Position numbers and translations under genes: made by a program
NCBI RefSeq assembly: GCF_033115175.1
Contig: NC_084850.1
Coordinates: 106,499,939-106,563,938, forward strand
Origin: Lepus europaeus
Taxonomy: Eukaryota > Chordata > Mammalia > Lagomorpha > Leporidae
Length of the DNA: 64,000 nt
Reading direction: 5' to 3'
Notes under the pieces: generated by a model
What the model was told of the DNA's origin: nothing
Databases searched by the model: none
Seen by the model: the letters and a program-made list of their open reading frames with translations, nothing else
Part shown: positions 44,126 to 56,397 of the stretch, piece by piece
Layout: each line of letters begins with the position of its first letter
Numbering within the stretch: the first letter of the stretch is position 1

Positions 44126-47100
44126 GTGTGTATATTCTATAGCTTGATAATGCATTAGAGGCTTAATGGAATAATTTAGATTGTCTTTTATATGTGATGG
44201 CTTTTATAGAAAAGGTTGTGTTAAAAAATTAAAATGCAATTGGTACAACAGGTTATCTAGGTTGGTAAATGCAAAGAGTGAAAAGCACTTATCTTTGCAT
44301 TGATAAGAAATATGAGTTATTGTTGAATTTCTTTAACAGTACATGTAAAATTTCTTTTAATTTTCCATTAGCATTTACAAGAAAATGACTGAATTTTTTT
44401 CTTCAAAAATAGACATTTTTTCATGAATTATCGGGTTAAAATTGCAACAATGTTGAAGGTTTTGTACACTAGGTGGGCAGATTTGGTATCTATATATTTA
44501 AAATTCTAATGTGCTCAATTCAGTAGCCTCTTATCATACCTGTCTTAACTTTTACCCATTGTTTCCTCCATCTTTATTGCACACACCTAAACCCTTAACC
44601 TTTGTGGAGTGTTACAGTTAGTCAAGCAATTAGGAACTCCTCCTTCTCTCAAGTTTTCTAGCCCTGGTTGTAACAGTGGCATTTTTATTTTGACCATCAG
44701 GGTCTATCTTCAGCCTCCCAACATGTGGAGAAAGCACATTGAGTAGTGAAAGTACTATAGACAGGAAATAGAGATAGAATTCAACTGATAAATTGTTATG
44801 TGTTTTGATATACAGCTTGCTAAATAACTTGTTAGTTCATCACTTGACTCAATTAGCTTTTAGACAACTGAGGGGCTTTGTTTCATGGCAGAATCTTGCA
44901 AAATTATTGATGCAGTTCCTGAATGTACACAGAAGTAAGCTCAAAGAGTTTTGTGTGTTTCCTTTATTTTTAACTTAAAATTTCATTGAGATAATTATAA
45001 ATCCAAATTTAGTTATAAGAACTAATGGAGAGGTCCTGTACTGCTTTATTCACTTTCTTCCAATGATAACATATTGCATAACTGTAGTACCACACAGCAT
45101 GCAGTGTTTCAATTTAATGCAATCAAGATTCAGAACATTCCATCAACGCAAGGATCTTTCATGGTACCCTTTTATAGCCACATCTGTTCTCCATTTCCAT
45201 AATTTTGTCACTTCAAGAATGTATGGAGACATTCAATTGGACAAAGATGCTAATGTGCTAATAGCATTTTTGTTCATTACACTTCTAACAAGCAACTATG
45301 CATTTACCAAGCATAGCCACATGTTAGGAGCTGTCTCCTGTGTTATGGAGAGAAAGATGAATGAAACACAATCTCTGCCACCAAAGGGGTCCAAGTGTGT
45401 GTGTGTGTGGGGGGGGCTGTATGGCTTTGAAGTAGTTTGTAAAGGCCTCCTGGGGTAGAGGATGCCTGATCAAAAGAGAGACAAGTATTCTCATTGGGGT
45501 TACATAGCTGCATGTATAGAAGTGGTTTGCAGGTGCCTGCAAAGAGCAAGCACCAGCCTTCAGAAGAGGTCTGCTCTATTCCAACCTCCTTCTGCCTGAA
45601 AGTGAAGAAAGAAGAAGCTCAGCCACCTGGATATGTTCCTGCTAAGAAGAAGGGAAGATGCAGCTCACACTTGGCTGAAGTTAGGGGAAGAGTAGGGTGC
45701 AGAAGAGATAAAGGGGAAACCAGAAACTAGTCCCAAGGGGCAGTAAACAGAGAGATGAAGACCTTGAAGGGAATGACACATGGTGGTTCTACACTGGAAG
45801 AATGCTTTTCCACAAGGTGATGGTCACACCATTGTTTCCCTAACACGACACCACACTTTGGTTACAAGGCAGAAATGTGGGTAAGGAGGAACCTAAGAAT
45901 TGAACCTCCAAAACCCAGATTTGGGGAGGATAAAACCAACAATTTAGTTTAAATTAAGAAACGTGATCAAATTATCACTGCCACTTTGCCATTGGAATGT
46001 TCAGTCTGCAAGTGACAGAATGCAACATTCAACACATTCAAGGGGAAGGAGAGGGGATCGAGCACTCAGCCAGTGCCCACAATGGTTGGGATTTAATAGC
46101 CGAAGCTGCACGTGTGGAGGCATTTGGAGTATTTAAGAATGCAGGCTACAAAAAGTCTGGGGAAAACTGAAAATTGTTGGTATGTGTCTGTGTTTGTATG
46201 TGTACATGGGGGCAAGGGAGAAAGATACCTTAGGCATTCTTCCCTGTCAGTATAAACAGTTCCTAATACAAGGTTATACATTATTAGCTCCTAAAAAATA
46301 TAAGAAATTGTTTTTGTCATTGTGTAGGCAGAGCATTTTTGCATCACTGAACCTGCCTATGCATGTTGGGTACTAAATAGTTTATTCTTTCAAGGAGACT
46401 TCTTTCTGTACATCTTTTTCCCCCATGTTTTAAATCAGACTCTTTAAAAGGTGCATGTGGACCCGGTTTCCATAGCAATTGCAAGCATCGGTGATAACCC
46501 AGAGCTTCTAAGTTATAATATACAGGCTACCTTATTAATGAGTTTCAAACTACATTTTCATGAGACAACAGCTCAGCCACTGATAGATAAGGTCAGACCC
46601 CATCTTCTCACTTTAAATTAAATCAGGATAGATCAAAATGCAATGGAGGGAGGAGTGTCCTTTTGGGAAAGTGTGCTTCTTTTTTTTTTTTTAAAAAAAA
46701 AAACTCTGTTCTTTGTGGAGGCAAAACAGTTGCTTTGTGGCTTGTAATGCCCAGATGGAAAAATTCTAAAACAGACACAATTTCTTCTGGGTTATGAATG
46801 GCATGACAGTTTTTTCTGTGGTGGTTCAGACTTGAAGACAGTATGCCATCAGTCCTTTGTGCCAAGAAGGGCAAATGTGATAGTTAGTTCCTGCCAGGTC
46901 TGGAGTGACACACATTCAGTTATGGTTTATTAAATTATTTATTCAGGCACTGAGTCCCAAGACCGTGCCTGCCTTCAAGAAGCTCCCATGTTATCGGAGG
47001 GCTCAGCTCTGTCATCAGGCCACATTTATAGAATAAGAGTGCTTTGCAGGTACCCTTGAGGGACATTACCTGGGGTCTTAAATGGCCTGTCTGTGCAGTT

Positions 47101-47300
47101 CACTTAGGGTATAACATCTGTGAGAGAAATGGAATTTAACCAACTGAAAAGGGAAGTTTGCACTCCAGACATAGGTAAGAAGAAATGTGGCACCATTAGG
47201 GACATTGTAGAGTTTCCTATAGGGTAGAATGCGTGAGGTTAAAAGAGGTAAGGAGGGCTATGAAAGGATTCACATGCCACACAAAGGCAAAGGGACCCTG
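44126..47300. other. No further gene; scattered old repeats
   Basis: L1M-like at about 44985-45190 ('gaacattccatcaacgcaag', 'acccttttatagccacatct'). L2-like at about 45280-45370 ('gatgaatgaaacacaatctc') and 46920-47060 ('agaagctcccatgttatcgg'). GT/G run at 45393-45417. The rest is unassigned. Confidence 0.45.
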
Positions 47301-47550
47301 TGCTAGTCAGCTTTTCATTACTACAAAGAAATACCTGAGGCCAGCTTCCTTCCTAAGTAGGAAGGAAAGACTTATTGAACTTACACAGGGTGTGGAGAAC
47401 AAAGCTAAAGACAGGAGTACAACCACAGGGCATAGTTTCAGGAAGCTACTGATTATAATATTCAAGTGCTAAATCCCTTACCTTGCACTCATAACAAAAT
47501 CACACCCTGCTCTTCTCCAGTGCCATGAACAGTGTGGTCACCAGGCCAGC
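47301..47550 (-). mobile_element. MaLR-type LTR fragment
   Basis: 'gtgctagtcagcttttcatt' and 'actacaaagaaatacctgag' are the reverse of a MaLR LTR 3' end ('ataacaaaatacctgag'). Truncated. Confidence 0.5.
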
Positions 47551-48060
47551 TGTATGAACATCACTCAGAAACAGGTTCAAAATCCAGATTCTGGAGCCAG
47601 CGCTGTGGCGCAGTGGGTTAATGCCTGAAGCACCAGCATTCCATATGGGCACTGGTTTGAGTCCCAGCTGTTCCACTTCCGATCCAGCTCTCTGCTATGG
47701 CCTGGGATACCAGTAGAAGATGGCCCAAGTCCTTGGGTCCCTACACCTGCGAGGGGGATCTGGAAGAAGCTCCTGGTTCCTGGCTTCGGATCGGCGCAGC
47801 TCCGGCAGTCGCAGGCAGTTGGGGAGTGAACCATCAGATGGAAGACCCCTCTCTTTCTCTCTGCCTCTCCTCTCTCTGTGTAACTTTCAAATAAATAAAT
47901 AAATCTTAAAAAAAAAGAAAGAAATCCAGATTCTGAGGTGTATCCCAGCCATACTGACTCAGCATTTCTGGGTCTGGGATTCAGTAGTCCATGCTTTAAC
48001 AGTCTTTCTAGGAGATTCTTCAGGACATTCGAGGTTGAAAGTTCCTGCTCTACAGTACAA
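47500..48060 (+). mobile_element. MER5A-like transposon split by a CSINE
   Basis: Left part ends 'caggttcaaaatccagattc'. The right part reads 'cccagccatactgactcagc', 'atttctgggtctgggattca' and 'acattcgaggttgaaagttc'. Confidence 0.55.
47594..47921 (+). mobile_element. CSINE, intermediate type
   Basis: 'gagccagcgctgtggcgcag' to 'caaataaataaataaatctt'. Perfect target-site duplication 'aaatccagattctg' at 47580-47593 and 47922-47935. Confidence 0.97.
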
Positions 48061-48100
48061 CTTTGTTTAATTAGCTAAGCTCAGCTCTCTGTGGAATGGA

Positions 48101-48101
<1 letters not shown>

Positions 48102-48138
<37 letters not shown>
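48102..48138. repeat. (TC)n(TG)n compound microsatellite
   Basis: About ten TC units followed by nine TG units. Confidence 0.9.
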
Positions 48139-48544
48139 CATATACTTTTGCAAAGATGCATCACACTGAATGTCAGGACTGTACACAAGTTTCCCAGGAA
48201 ATTTTCACCAATATGCTGCCAGATTGAGACCACAGTAAGCTTCCATCGCCCCCCCACCCCGCCCAACCATGCAAATCTTTCTCTAGTCCCTCTTCTTCAC
48301 TGCTTTGTAAGCTGCACTGTCTTTGAACTTGTGTAGTGAGATTTCTCACTGCACCCCTGTAGAGTCTTGGAACCTTACTACATTGCCAGCTCTTCAAGGC
48401 TATTCCTTTTGCCAAGAGTATGTCTTCCTGCTTTCAAGTTGTGCTTCATTCAGTCTTCCACCCTCAGTACCTATCTCACCCCAAACTCCTAAGTCAGAAT
48501 AGTGGGTGCTTTCCTTGGGGGAGGAAGAGGAGTTTAATAATTGA

Positions 48545-48765
48545 CAGTAAACTATATGGGGTCAAAAAGATCTGAGTTTGAATCCAGGCTGTGTCAGATA
48601 TTAACTGGGTCACCTGAGGCAATGCACGTCATCTTTTCAAGTCAGTTTGCTACAACTGAATGAGAATAACAATAGTTTCCATTTGTGGTTTGTGGAGTGA
48701 TTAAACAAAAAGATAGTAGTTAAACACATGGCTTCTAGTAAGTATTCAATAAATGGTAGCTATTC
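48545..48765 (+). mobile_element. MIR SINE
   Basis: 'gatctgagtttgaatccagg' (tRNA-like B-box), 'attaactgggtcacctgagg', 'gagaataacaatagtttcca' and 'agtaagtattcaataaatgg' follow MIR order. Confidence 0.8.
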
Positions 48766-49717
48766 TTCTCATCTGCACATTTTTTCTCTACACCTGTTAA
48801 ACTGCTGGTCCTTCTGTGATAGTGCTACACATTTCTGGATGTATTTCTCTTCTCCCCTTGGACTTGAGGGCCTCATGGAGAAAGCAGCTGTGCCCACATT
48901 TTTTGACGTCTCTCAGCACAGTGCCTTAAATCCCACAGATGTTGTGGAATGGAACTGAGAGGTTGCCCTTGAGGGTTTCATCCTCCTGTCCAATCGGATT
49001 CTATAACCCACCTATGACTTATTCAAACACACTTCATTTCCCGAGGCTCCTCAAGCTTCCGCACCATAAACTGTGAGGGGCACAGGCAGAGACAAAGTGA
49101 AAAGGTGACAGTCCCAAAGGCTGAAGTTTGAGTGGCAGCTGCTTCAAGAAACCTTCTCTTTGAAGATGCCCTTGGTGTTTTTATCATCACTAAGTCTGCA
49201 AAATAGAAGATGAAATGGGAGGACACTAAGCAGACTTTAGATGTAAAGTCAATCTACATTTTAATTTTAAAATGCATTGGAACTTCTAGGACACAGTCAA
49301 GTTTATGAAGGAAAGGAATTAATTCTGTCTCATGAATCCAAACCACAGCTAAGAATCATATTCAGTTATTTATGGTAACACATGACACTTTATATTTGCA
49401 GTTTTTGTGATTCTTATTTTTTTTCTTTCTGAATTAGCCTTATTAAATACTGTTGACTTTCATCAAAATATTAAAGTTTTAGAGCTAAAGGGGGCCTTAA
49501 AGACCCTTTGGTCCAACTGCTTCATCTTATAGGTAACGTTCAAGCTCATAAACAGCAGAGAGCAAATAATCACCGAGTATTTATAAAGCCATGAGTAGGC
49601 TATGTTTGTATGTAGTCACACAATCTCTCCATTTATATACGAGGAATATAAATGGAAAACAGATGGAAGTATGTTTTTCAGTTGGTACAGAGACGGTTTT
49701 GTTTGAAAAAGGGTTTT
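48766..49717. other. No gene recognised
   Basis: Sequence at 49490-49580 ('aaagaccctttggtccaact') resembles an old SINE/L2 fragment. Otherwise unassigned. Confidence 0.4.
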
Positions 49718-49842
49718 TTGGTTCAAAAAGTTCATGGAAAATGGAATTGAAAGATAAGTTTATTTTGGTGCAAAAAGTTTTGAAATCCATGCATAGTTTT
49801 TCCTCATATGCATATCTCATGGATATTTGAGACACCTCATAT
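49718..49842 (+). mobile_element. Mariner-like MITE, best-preserved copy
   Basis: 'gttcaaaaagttcatggaaa' at the left, core 'agtttattttggtgcaaaaa', right end 'catggatatttgagacacct'. It matches the copy at 19.2 kb and the fragment at 52685-52740. Confidence 0.65.
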
Positions 49843-50089
49843 TTACAGCTCAGAAAAGCCTTCTAGGAGAATAGGTCCTTTCTTAAAAAAGCGTGACTTT
49901 AGAGCAATCAACATCCTCTCTGGCTGACACTTTGTCGTTTCCAGCTGGGTAGAGTGTACCTTGCTCCTCTGGGAGCACCTGCATATTAAAAAAAAATACA
50001 GGAGAATAAAAATGATGAGTGGTGCACCTGGCACAAGCAGCAGCCCTGAATTCCTCATCTTCTCTGATGGACAAAGAGGAGACACTCAG

Positions 50090-50245
50090 TATCCCCTCAT
50101 TGCCTTGATCACCTCAGCTTTCTCATTTGTGAGGTGCAAAAGTACCCATGTCATGGGGCTGATGTGAACACTTCATGCAGAGGGCTCAGCACAGTGCCAG
50201 GCACATGGTAAATACCCAGTCCACATAGGCTCTATTTAATATTCA
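50090..50245 (+). mobile_element. MIR fragment
   Basis: 'cctcagctttctcatttgtg', 'tcatggggctgatgtgaaca' and 'gcacagtgccaggcacatgg' follow MIR 3' order. Confidence 0.65.
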
Positions 50246-50359
50246 TGTTGATGTTGTTACCTCTGTCGTGGAGTTTTCTGTGGGGCTCTAGCATCAGTCA
50301 TCGCCAGTTGAGCTCCAGCTTTGAAGCCTGGGATTGAACAAAGGCGAACACTAATGCTC

Positions 50360-50890
50360 TCAGTAGACAGGATGCATGACAGGGGTCAGCACATTCTTCA
50401 GATCACAGGCCAGGCTTTGTATTGGATCTGCAACTTGGCTGCACCAAAATTAGTCCTTGTGGTGAGCTCTGCAATCCACCAGCCAGACCTCTGTTTAGTA
50501 TCACTGCTCCTTCAGTACACAGCCCTCAGGGTCAGTCTTCCTCTTCCTAGGATTGTCTCAACTGATGAGAAACACTTGGCTCAAGATCATGCTGCCTTGC
50601 TGAGGGAGTCAAAGCCCAATGACTGTTTAATGTGAGAGCCTAATGGGCCTAGCATTTAGGCCTAACATGGGACAGCTCTAAGAGCCCATAGCATCTTCAG
50701 AGCTCTATATGGAACTGGCTAAAGTCTATGTCTGAGACTTCATTCCAGCTTGACTTCTTTCTCTGCCCAGTCCTCTTTTCCCTCCCTACTGTTAACTGTT
50801 GTTGCTCCCAACTGTCCTCTCTAATAACTTCCTGTATGCTAATCTCCAACTTAGCATCTGCTTCCCAGGGAAACTAACCTGCAATAGGCC
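50360..50890 (+). mobile_element. Possible old ERV LTR
   Basis: 'tgtatgctaatctccaactt' and 'agcatctgcttcccagggaa' at the right end resemble the 3' end of an ERV1/ERVL LTR. The remainder is too diverged to assign. Confidence 0.3.
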
Positions 50891-52664
50891 TCTAACAGTG
50901 AACACACTGAAGATAGTGTGGTCTAGTGTTAAATTCAAACCTCTGTGGCCAGACCTCAGAAATTGACCATCTGGAGTCCTCTGTAGCTGCTGCCATTTCA
51001 GAGCTACATCTGGATGCTGGCTCTTTCTTGGTAGAGTAGCACAAAGAGCTAGTTCCAGAGAGTAGTTAGTGTTGAGAAACAAGCAGGAGATAGAACATCC
51101 ACCTTAAGCAGTGCTATACTTAGATGTTTTGACAGGACTCTCTTGGCATGGGACCTAGGAAGAATGACGGCTGCCCTTTTCCTGTTGGTTTTATTGGAGC
51201 TTTAACCAACTTTTTATATGTGTCTCACAGGATCCCCAAATCTCTTTATCAAGAGTGTATTGGGATTTATGGTCCACTAGCTCATCAGACACTGGTCAAT
51301 AGGGACTCTTAGTATGGACACAGATTGATTGGTGACAATCTCAAGTCCCACTGACATCATATAGGTGTTAGCTACAGCCTTAAACATCCATATAACACAT
51401 CTAAAACTATAGACAGCCACATCATCTGTTAGAAAATGTGTGCAAGTTGTCATGAGATAGAAGCTCTTCTACGTTAATTTCCCTGAAGGTTTATTGTAGT
51501 TTGAATGCTCAATATAGTTGTAGTGTATCAACTGCAAGGCTCTTCTAATCTGTGCCCTTCTGGTTCCTTGTGATAAGGAAGAAAAAATTATATTGTAATT
51601 TTCTGTCTACCTCTTCTATTGCTAAAATTATATTCTGTCTATGACATTATATTTCGGAAAAAGTATTATTGAGAGGAGTAAAAGTAATGCAAATGCTATT
51701 TAGCATTATCTGTTTTCATGGAATATCATTATTATCCAAACCTGTTTATATCCCATACGTTTTCTTCCTTCTGCAAACTAAACTTCCATGTCTTGGAAGG
51801 CTTTGATTCTACCACTCTGAAGCTTCAGAAAGAATGTGTGGGAACACACTAGAGGGGATAAGCTTCAGGGAAACAGTAGGAAAAAAATCTGAAAAGAGAA
51901 AAACTCAAATCAAAGATATTCTAGACTCGGTATCCTCGAATCTCATCAGGATCAGAAATGAGGTAACTAGCAGTGGAAGATACTGTGTGCATTTACAGTT
52001 CCTAGACCATGTGAGCCTCTAGCTGGTTTTCATTTGACTAATTGATGAATTGACAGTTCAACTCATCTGAGATACAAAGAAAAATTTTGAAATAAACTGT
52101 CCTACGAAGTACACAGAGTGACACTGTCACCTTTGTAAATTCATTGTTTCTAGAAGGACCAAGAATTTGGAAGTAAGTTGGTTTGAGAGTTCTATCAATG
52201 TCTCTTCATTTAAATAACTTGAATCAATATCAATGAGTTGGAAATTTTACATACAATTTGTTTATACTGTATTGAGAATGCAGTGTTGAATGAGGTGGTC
52301 CATATTCTCAAGGAACTCTGTTAGCTGGGCAAATGTTTGTTTGCTAATTGTAGTACATTGTGGTAAAAATTTAATAGGCTAATGTTAAGGAAACAGAGAT
52401 AGAGGATATTGAATGTCAATTTTAAATAGATGTCCCTACTTCTATCCATGTAATTTGTGAAGCATCGCATTGTTGCTTAATGTTTAAAGAGAAAAGAGAG
52501 CACGTTATGATCATTTTCATCTTAAGTGGTCTTTGAAACATCTTTAATCTTCTTGTGTAAGCTAAAACAAGAGGGTGTATTGGAAATAACTTGAATTTGG
52601 AATTAAACACCTGCATTTGTATCCTGGATACGTTTCTTATTAAATGAGCCTGAGTGATTTGATT
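50891..52664. other. No gene recognised
   Basis: No recognisable coding or repeat structure, apart from a weak L2-like stretch near 52240-52400 ('aatgcagtgttgaatgaggt'). Confidence 0.4.
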
Positions 52665-52680
52665 AATACTATGGGATTTT

Positions 52681-54691
52681 TTTTATGGGAATTGAATAAA
52701 ACGATAAATTTATTTTGCTACAAAAATTTTTGAAATCTAATTTTTTTTTCTTTTTACTTTTATTTAATGAATATAAATTTCCAAAGTACAGCTTATGGAT
52801 TACAATGGCTTCCCCCCCATAACTTCCCTCCCACCCGCAACCCTCCCCTTTCCCGCTCCCTCTCCCCTTCCATTCACATCAAGATTCATTTTCAATTCTC
52901 TTTATATACAGAAGATAAGTTTAGCATATATTAAGTAAAGATTTCAACAGTTTGCCCCCACATAGCAACACAAAGTGAAAAAACTACAGTTGGAGTACTA
53001 GTTATAGCATTAAATGACAGTGTACAGCACATTAAAGACAGAGATCCTACATGATATTTTTAAAAAATTGATTAATTTTGTATGCAATTTCCAATTTAAC
53101 ACCAGGTTTTTTTAATTTTCAATTATCTTTATATACAGAAGATCGATTCAGTATATGCTAAGTAAAGATTTCATCAGTTTGCATCCACACAGAAACACAA
53201 AGTGTAAAAATACTGTTTTAGTACTAGTTATAGCATCACTTCACATTAGACAACACATTAAGGGCAGATCCCACATGAGATGTAAGTACACAGTGACTCC
53301 TGTTGTTGACTTAACAATTTGACACTCTTGTTTATGGCGTCAGTAATCTCCCTAGGCTCTAGTCATGAGTTGCCAAGGCTATGGAAGGTTTTAGGGTTTG
53401 CCAGATTTTGATCTTATTCCAATAGGGTCATAGTCAAAGTGGAAGTTCTCTCTTCCCTTCAGAGAAAAGTACCTCCTTCTCTGATGGCCCCTTTCTTTCC
53501 ACTGGGATCTCACTCGCAGAGATCTTTCATTTAGGTCTTCTTCTTCTTTTTTTTTTTTCAGAGTGTCTTGGCTTTCCATACCTACAATAGTCTCATGGGC
53601 TCTTCAGCCAGATCCGAATGCCTTAAGGGCTGATTCTGAGGCCAGAGTGCTATTTAGGACATCTGCCATTCTATGAGTCTGCTGTGTCTCCCACTTCCCA
53701 TGTTGGATCGTTTTTTCCCTTTATGATTCTATCAGTTAGTATTAGCAGACACTAGTCTTGTTTGTGTGATCCCTTTGACCTTAGACCTATCAGTGTGATC
53801 AATTGTGAACTGAAATTGATCGCTTGGACTAGTGAGATGGCATTGGTACATGCCACTTTGATGGGATTGTATTGGAATCCCCTGGCACGTTTCTAACTCC
53901 ACCATTTGGGGCAAGTCCGATTGAGCATGTCCCAAATTGTACATCGCCTCCCTCTCTTTTTCCCACTCTTATATTTAACAGAGATCACTTTTCAGTTTAA
54001 ACACCTAAGAATAATTGTGTGTTAATTACAGAGTTCAACCACTAGTACTAGAACAACAACAACAACAAAATACTAAAAAGGATACAGTATTACATTGTAC
54101 ATCAACAGTCAGCACAAGAGCTGATCAGGTCATTGTTTCTTATAGTGTCCATTTCACTTCAACAGGTTTCCCCTTTGGTGCTCAGTTAGTTGTCACTGAT
54201 CAGGGAAAACAAATGATATTTGTCTCTTTGGGACTGGCTTAATTCACTCAGCATGATGTTTTCCAGATTCCTCCATCTTGTTGCAAATGACCGGGTTTCA
54301 TTGTTTTTTTACTGCTGTATAGTATTCTATAGAGTACATGTCCCATAATTTCTTTATCCAGTCTACTGTTGATGGGCATTTGGGTTGATTCCAGGTCTTA
54401 GCTATTGTGAATTGAGCTGCAATAAACATTAATGTGCAGATGGCTTCTTTGTTTGCCAATTTAATTTCCTTTGGGTAAATTCCAAGGAGTGGGATGGCTG
54501 GGTTGTATGGTAGGGTTATATTCATGTTTCTGAGGAATCTCCAGACTGACTTCCATAGTGGCTTAACCAGTTTGCATTCCCACCAACAGTGGATTAGTGT
54601 CCCTTTTTCCCCACATCCTCTCCAGCATCTACTGTTGGTAGATTTCTGGATGTGAGCCATTCTAACCGGGGTGAGGTGAAACCTCATTGAG
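52681..54691 (-). mobile_element. Lagomorph L1, 5'-truncated, with apparent 3' transduction
   Basis: L1 body 52750-54691, with the 3' UTR at the left (C-rich tract 52810-52865, two tandem modules at 52890-53050 and 53115-53280). To its left are its own poly(A) (52741-52749, as T), a 56-bp MITE-derived segment (52685-52740) and a second poly(A) run (T8 at 52677-52684). Target-site duplication 'aatactatgggatttt' at 52665-52680 and 'aataccatgggatttt' at 54692-54707 encloses everything. Confidence 0.85.
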
Positions 54692-54699
54692 AATACCAT
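54298..54699 (-). pseudogene. L1 ORF2 C-terminal fragment
   Basis: 133 reverse codons matching the end of L1 ORF2, including '[20 protein letters not shown]', '[20 protein letters not shown]' and the end '[13 protein letters not shown]'. The reverse transcriptase and endonuclease are missing through 5' truncation of the insertion. Open but not functional alone. Confidence 0.9.
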
Positions 54700-54744
54700 G
54701 GGATTTTGTCATTTGTAAAAAAGAATAAGAAATAATGGTAAAGA

Positions 54745-54912
54745 AAATAATAATAACAATAATAGCTAATATTTCTGGAACACTTAAAATATGCCAGACT
54801 CTGTTCTAAGTGTTTACTGGTATTTTAATTTATTGTTACCTTTTTAGGGAGTCACTGTTATTATTATAAATTTACAGATAAGTAAATTGAGTACAAGAAA
54901 AGTCATTTGGAG
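54745..54912 (-). mobile_element. MIR SINE fragment
   Basis: 'atagctaatatttctggaac', 'tctgttctaagtgtttactg' and 'ttattattataaatttacag' follow MIR reverse order. Confidence 0.75.
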
Positions 54913-54932
54913 ACAATTAAGATAGTTTTTGG

Positions 54933-55253
54933 GGCCTGGTGCTGTGGCGCAATTGGTTAAAGCCATGGCCTGGATCGCCAGCACCCCATATGGGCACCGG
55001 TTTTAGTCCCGGTTGATCCTCTTGATTCAGCTCTCTGTTATGGCCTGGGATAACCGTGGAGGGTGGCACAAGTCCTTACGCCACTGAGCCCATGTGGGAG
55101 ACCTGGAAGAAGCTCTTGGCTCCTGGCTTTGGATCGGTGCAGCTCCAGCCATTGTGGCCATCTGGAGAGTGAACCAGTGGATGGAAGACCTCTCTCTCTG
55201 TTTCTACCTCTCTCTGTAACTCTTTCAAATAAATAAAATAAATCTTTAAAAAA
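54933..55253 (+). mobile_element. CSINE, intermediate type
   Basis: 'ggcctggtgctgtggcgcaa' to 'aaataaaataaatctttaaa'. Perfect target-site duplication 'aagatagtttttgg' at 54919-54932 and 55254-55267. Confidence 0.97.
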
Positions 55254-55314
55254 AAGATAGTTTTTGGCAACTTGAATAACCACTGCAAGACTAGAAACAA
55301 AGCAGTCTGATTCT

Positions 55315-55642
55315 CTTTTTTTAAAGAATTTATTTTTTTATATGAGAGGTAGAGTTACAGACAGTGAGAGGAAGAGACAGAGTGAAAGGTCCTCCATCTG
55401 CTGGTTCACTCCCTAAATGTCCGCAAAGGCCAGAGCTGGGTTGATCCAAAGCCAGGAGCTTCTTCCAGTTCTCCCACCGTGGGTGCATGGGCTCAAGTGC
55501 TAAGAGCCATCTTCTACTGCTTTCCCAAGCCACAGCAGAGAGCTGGATTGGAAGAGGAGCAGCTGGGACTAGAAGCTGCACTTATATGGGATGCCGGCAC
55601 TGCAGGCAGGGGATTAACCCACTGAGCCATAGCACAGGCCCC
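55315..55642 (-). mobile_element. CSINE, inverted relative to its neighbour
   Basis: 'aaagaatttatttttttata' tail side to head 'gagccatagcacaggcccc'. Perfect target-site duplication 'agcagtctgattct' at 55301-55314 and 55643-55656. Confidence 0.97.
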
Positions 55643-55656
55643 AGCAGTCTGATTCT

Positions 55657-56397
55657 TTTCACCACTATGTAGTAGCTAATATATATCTACCTGAAAGACT
55701 TCCAGTGAGGTTCAACTAAGATATATGTGAATAGTTTGTAAACTATAAACTTTGCAAACATGTGCATGCAGATTTTAATTGCCAAGCACGAGTGGTTTAA
55801 TAATAATTAACATTTGCATACAATTGTTAAATTTGCATCATGTATAATTTAGTAATAGAATATGCCAAACAGCATTTTATTGTTTAGAATACCAAGGGAA
55901 CTTCTGGGAACAGAATTTGAAAGATGGAGCTACTAAATAAAAATTAGCATAAATGCCCAACTCCCTTCTATAATTCTCTTTGCTGTGGAACAGACTACCT
56001 CAGTAGAATGAGGTTTATCTCAAATTCATTCAGCCTCCTTCAGAATGGCAGACATTCCTCCTTTCCAAACCCCACTGAAATGACAGTAAAGACCTATAAA
56101 AAGGAATAAATCTATAACAGAACTACAAGGAGGGGATAGAGGGCCAGCAGTTGACTAGAGATTTTGACACTATCTGAATGTCTGAACACATAAGAGTTTA
56201 TTTTGAAAAATTAGATTGTAGTAGATGCCACATTTCATGACACAGAAGAAAGCAGAAGGGGAAGAGACAATGGAAAAGCCTCTGAGGATGCAGGGATTTT
56301 GAGCTAGGGGTTATCATGTATCAATACTTGGAATGGGTAGGGAGGTGGAACTCATAATGCTGAATGGAAATACTAGCTTAGAAATAGCTACAACAAG
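55657..56397. other. No gene recognised
   Basis: AT-rich, without identified repeats or coding signal. Confidence 0.5.

Noticed and set aside
45063..45458. 131-codon forward open frame
   Set aside because: It covers L1M- and L2-like repeat fragments and a GT microsatellite; the composition is not protein-like.
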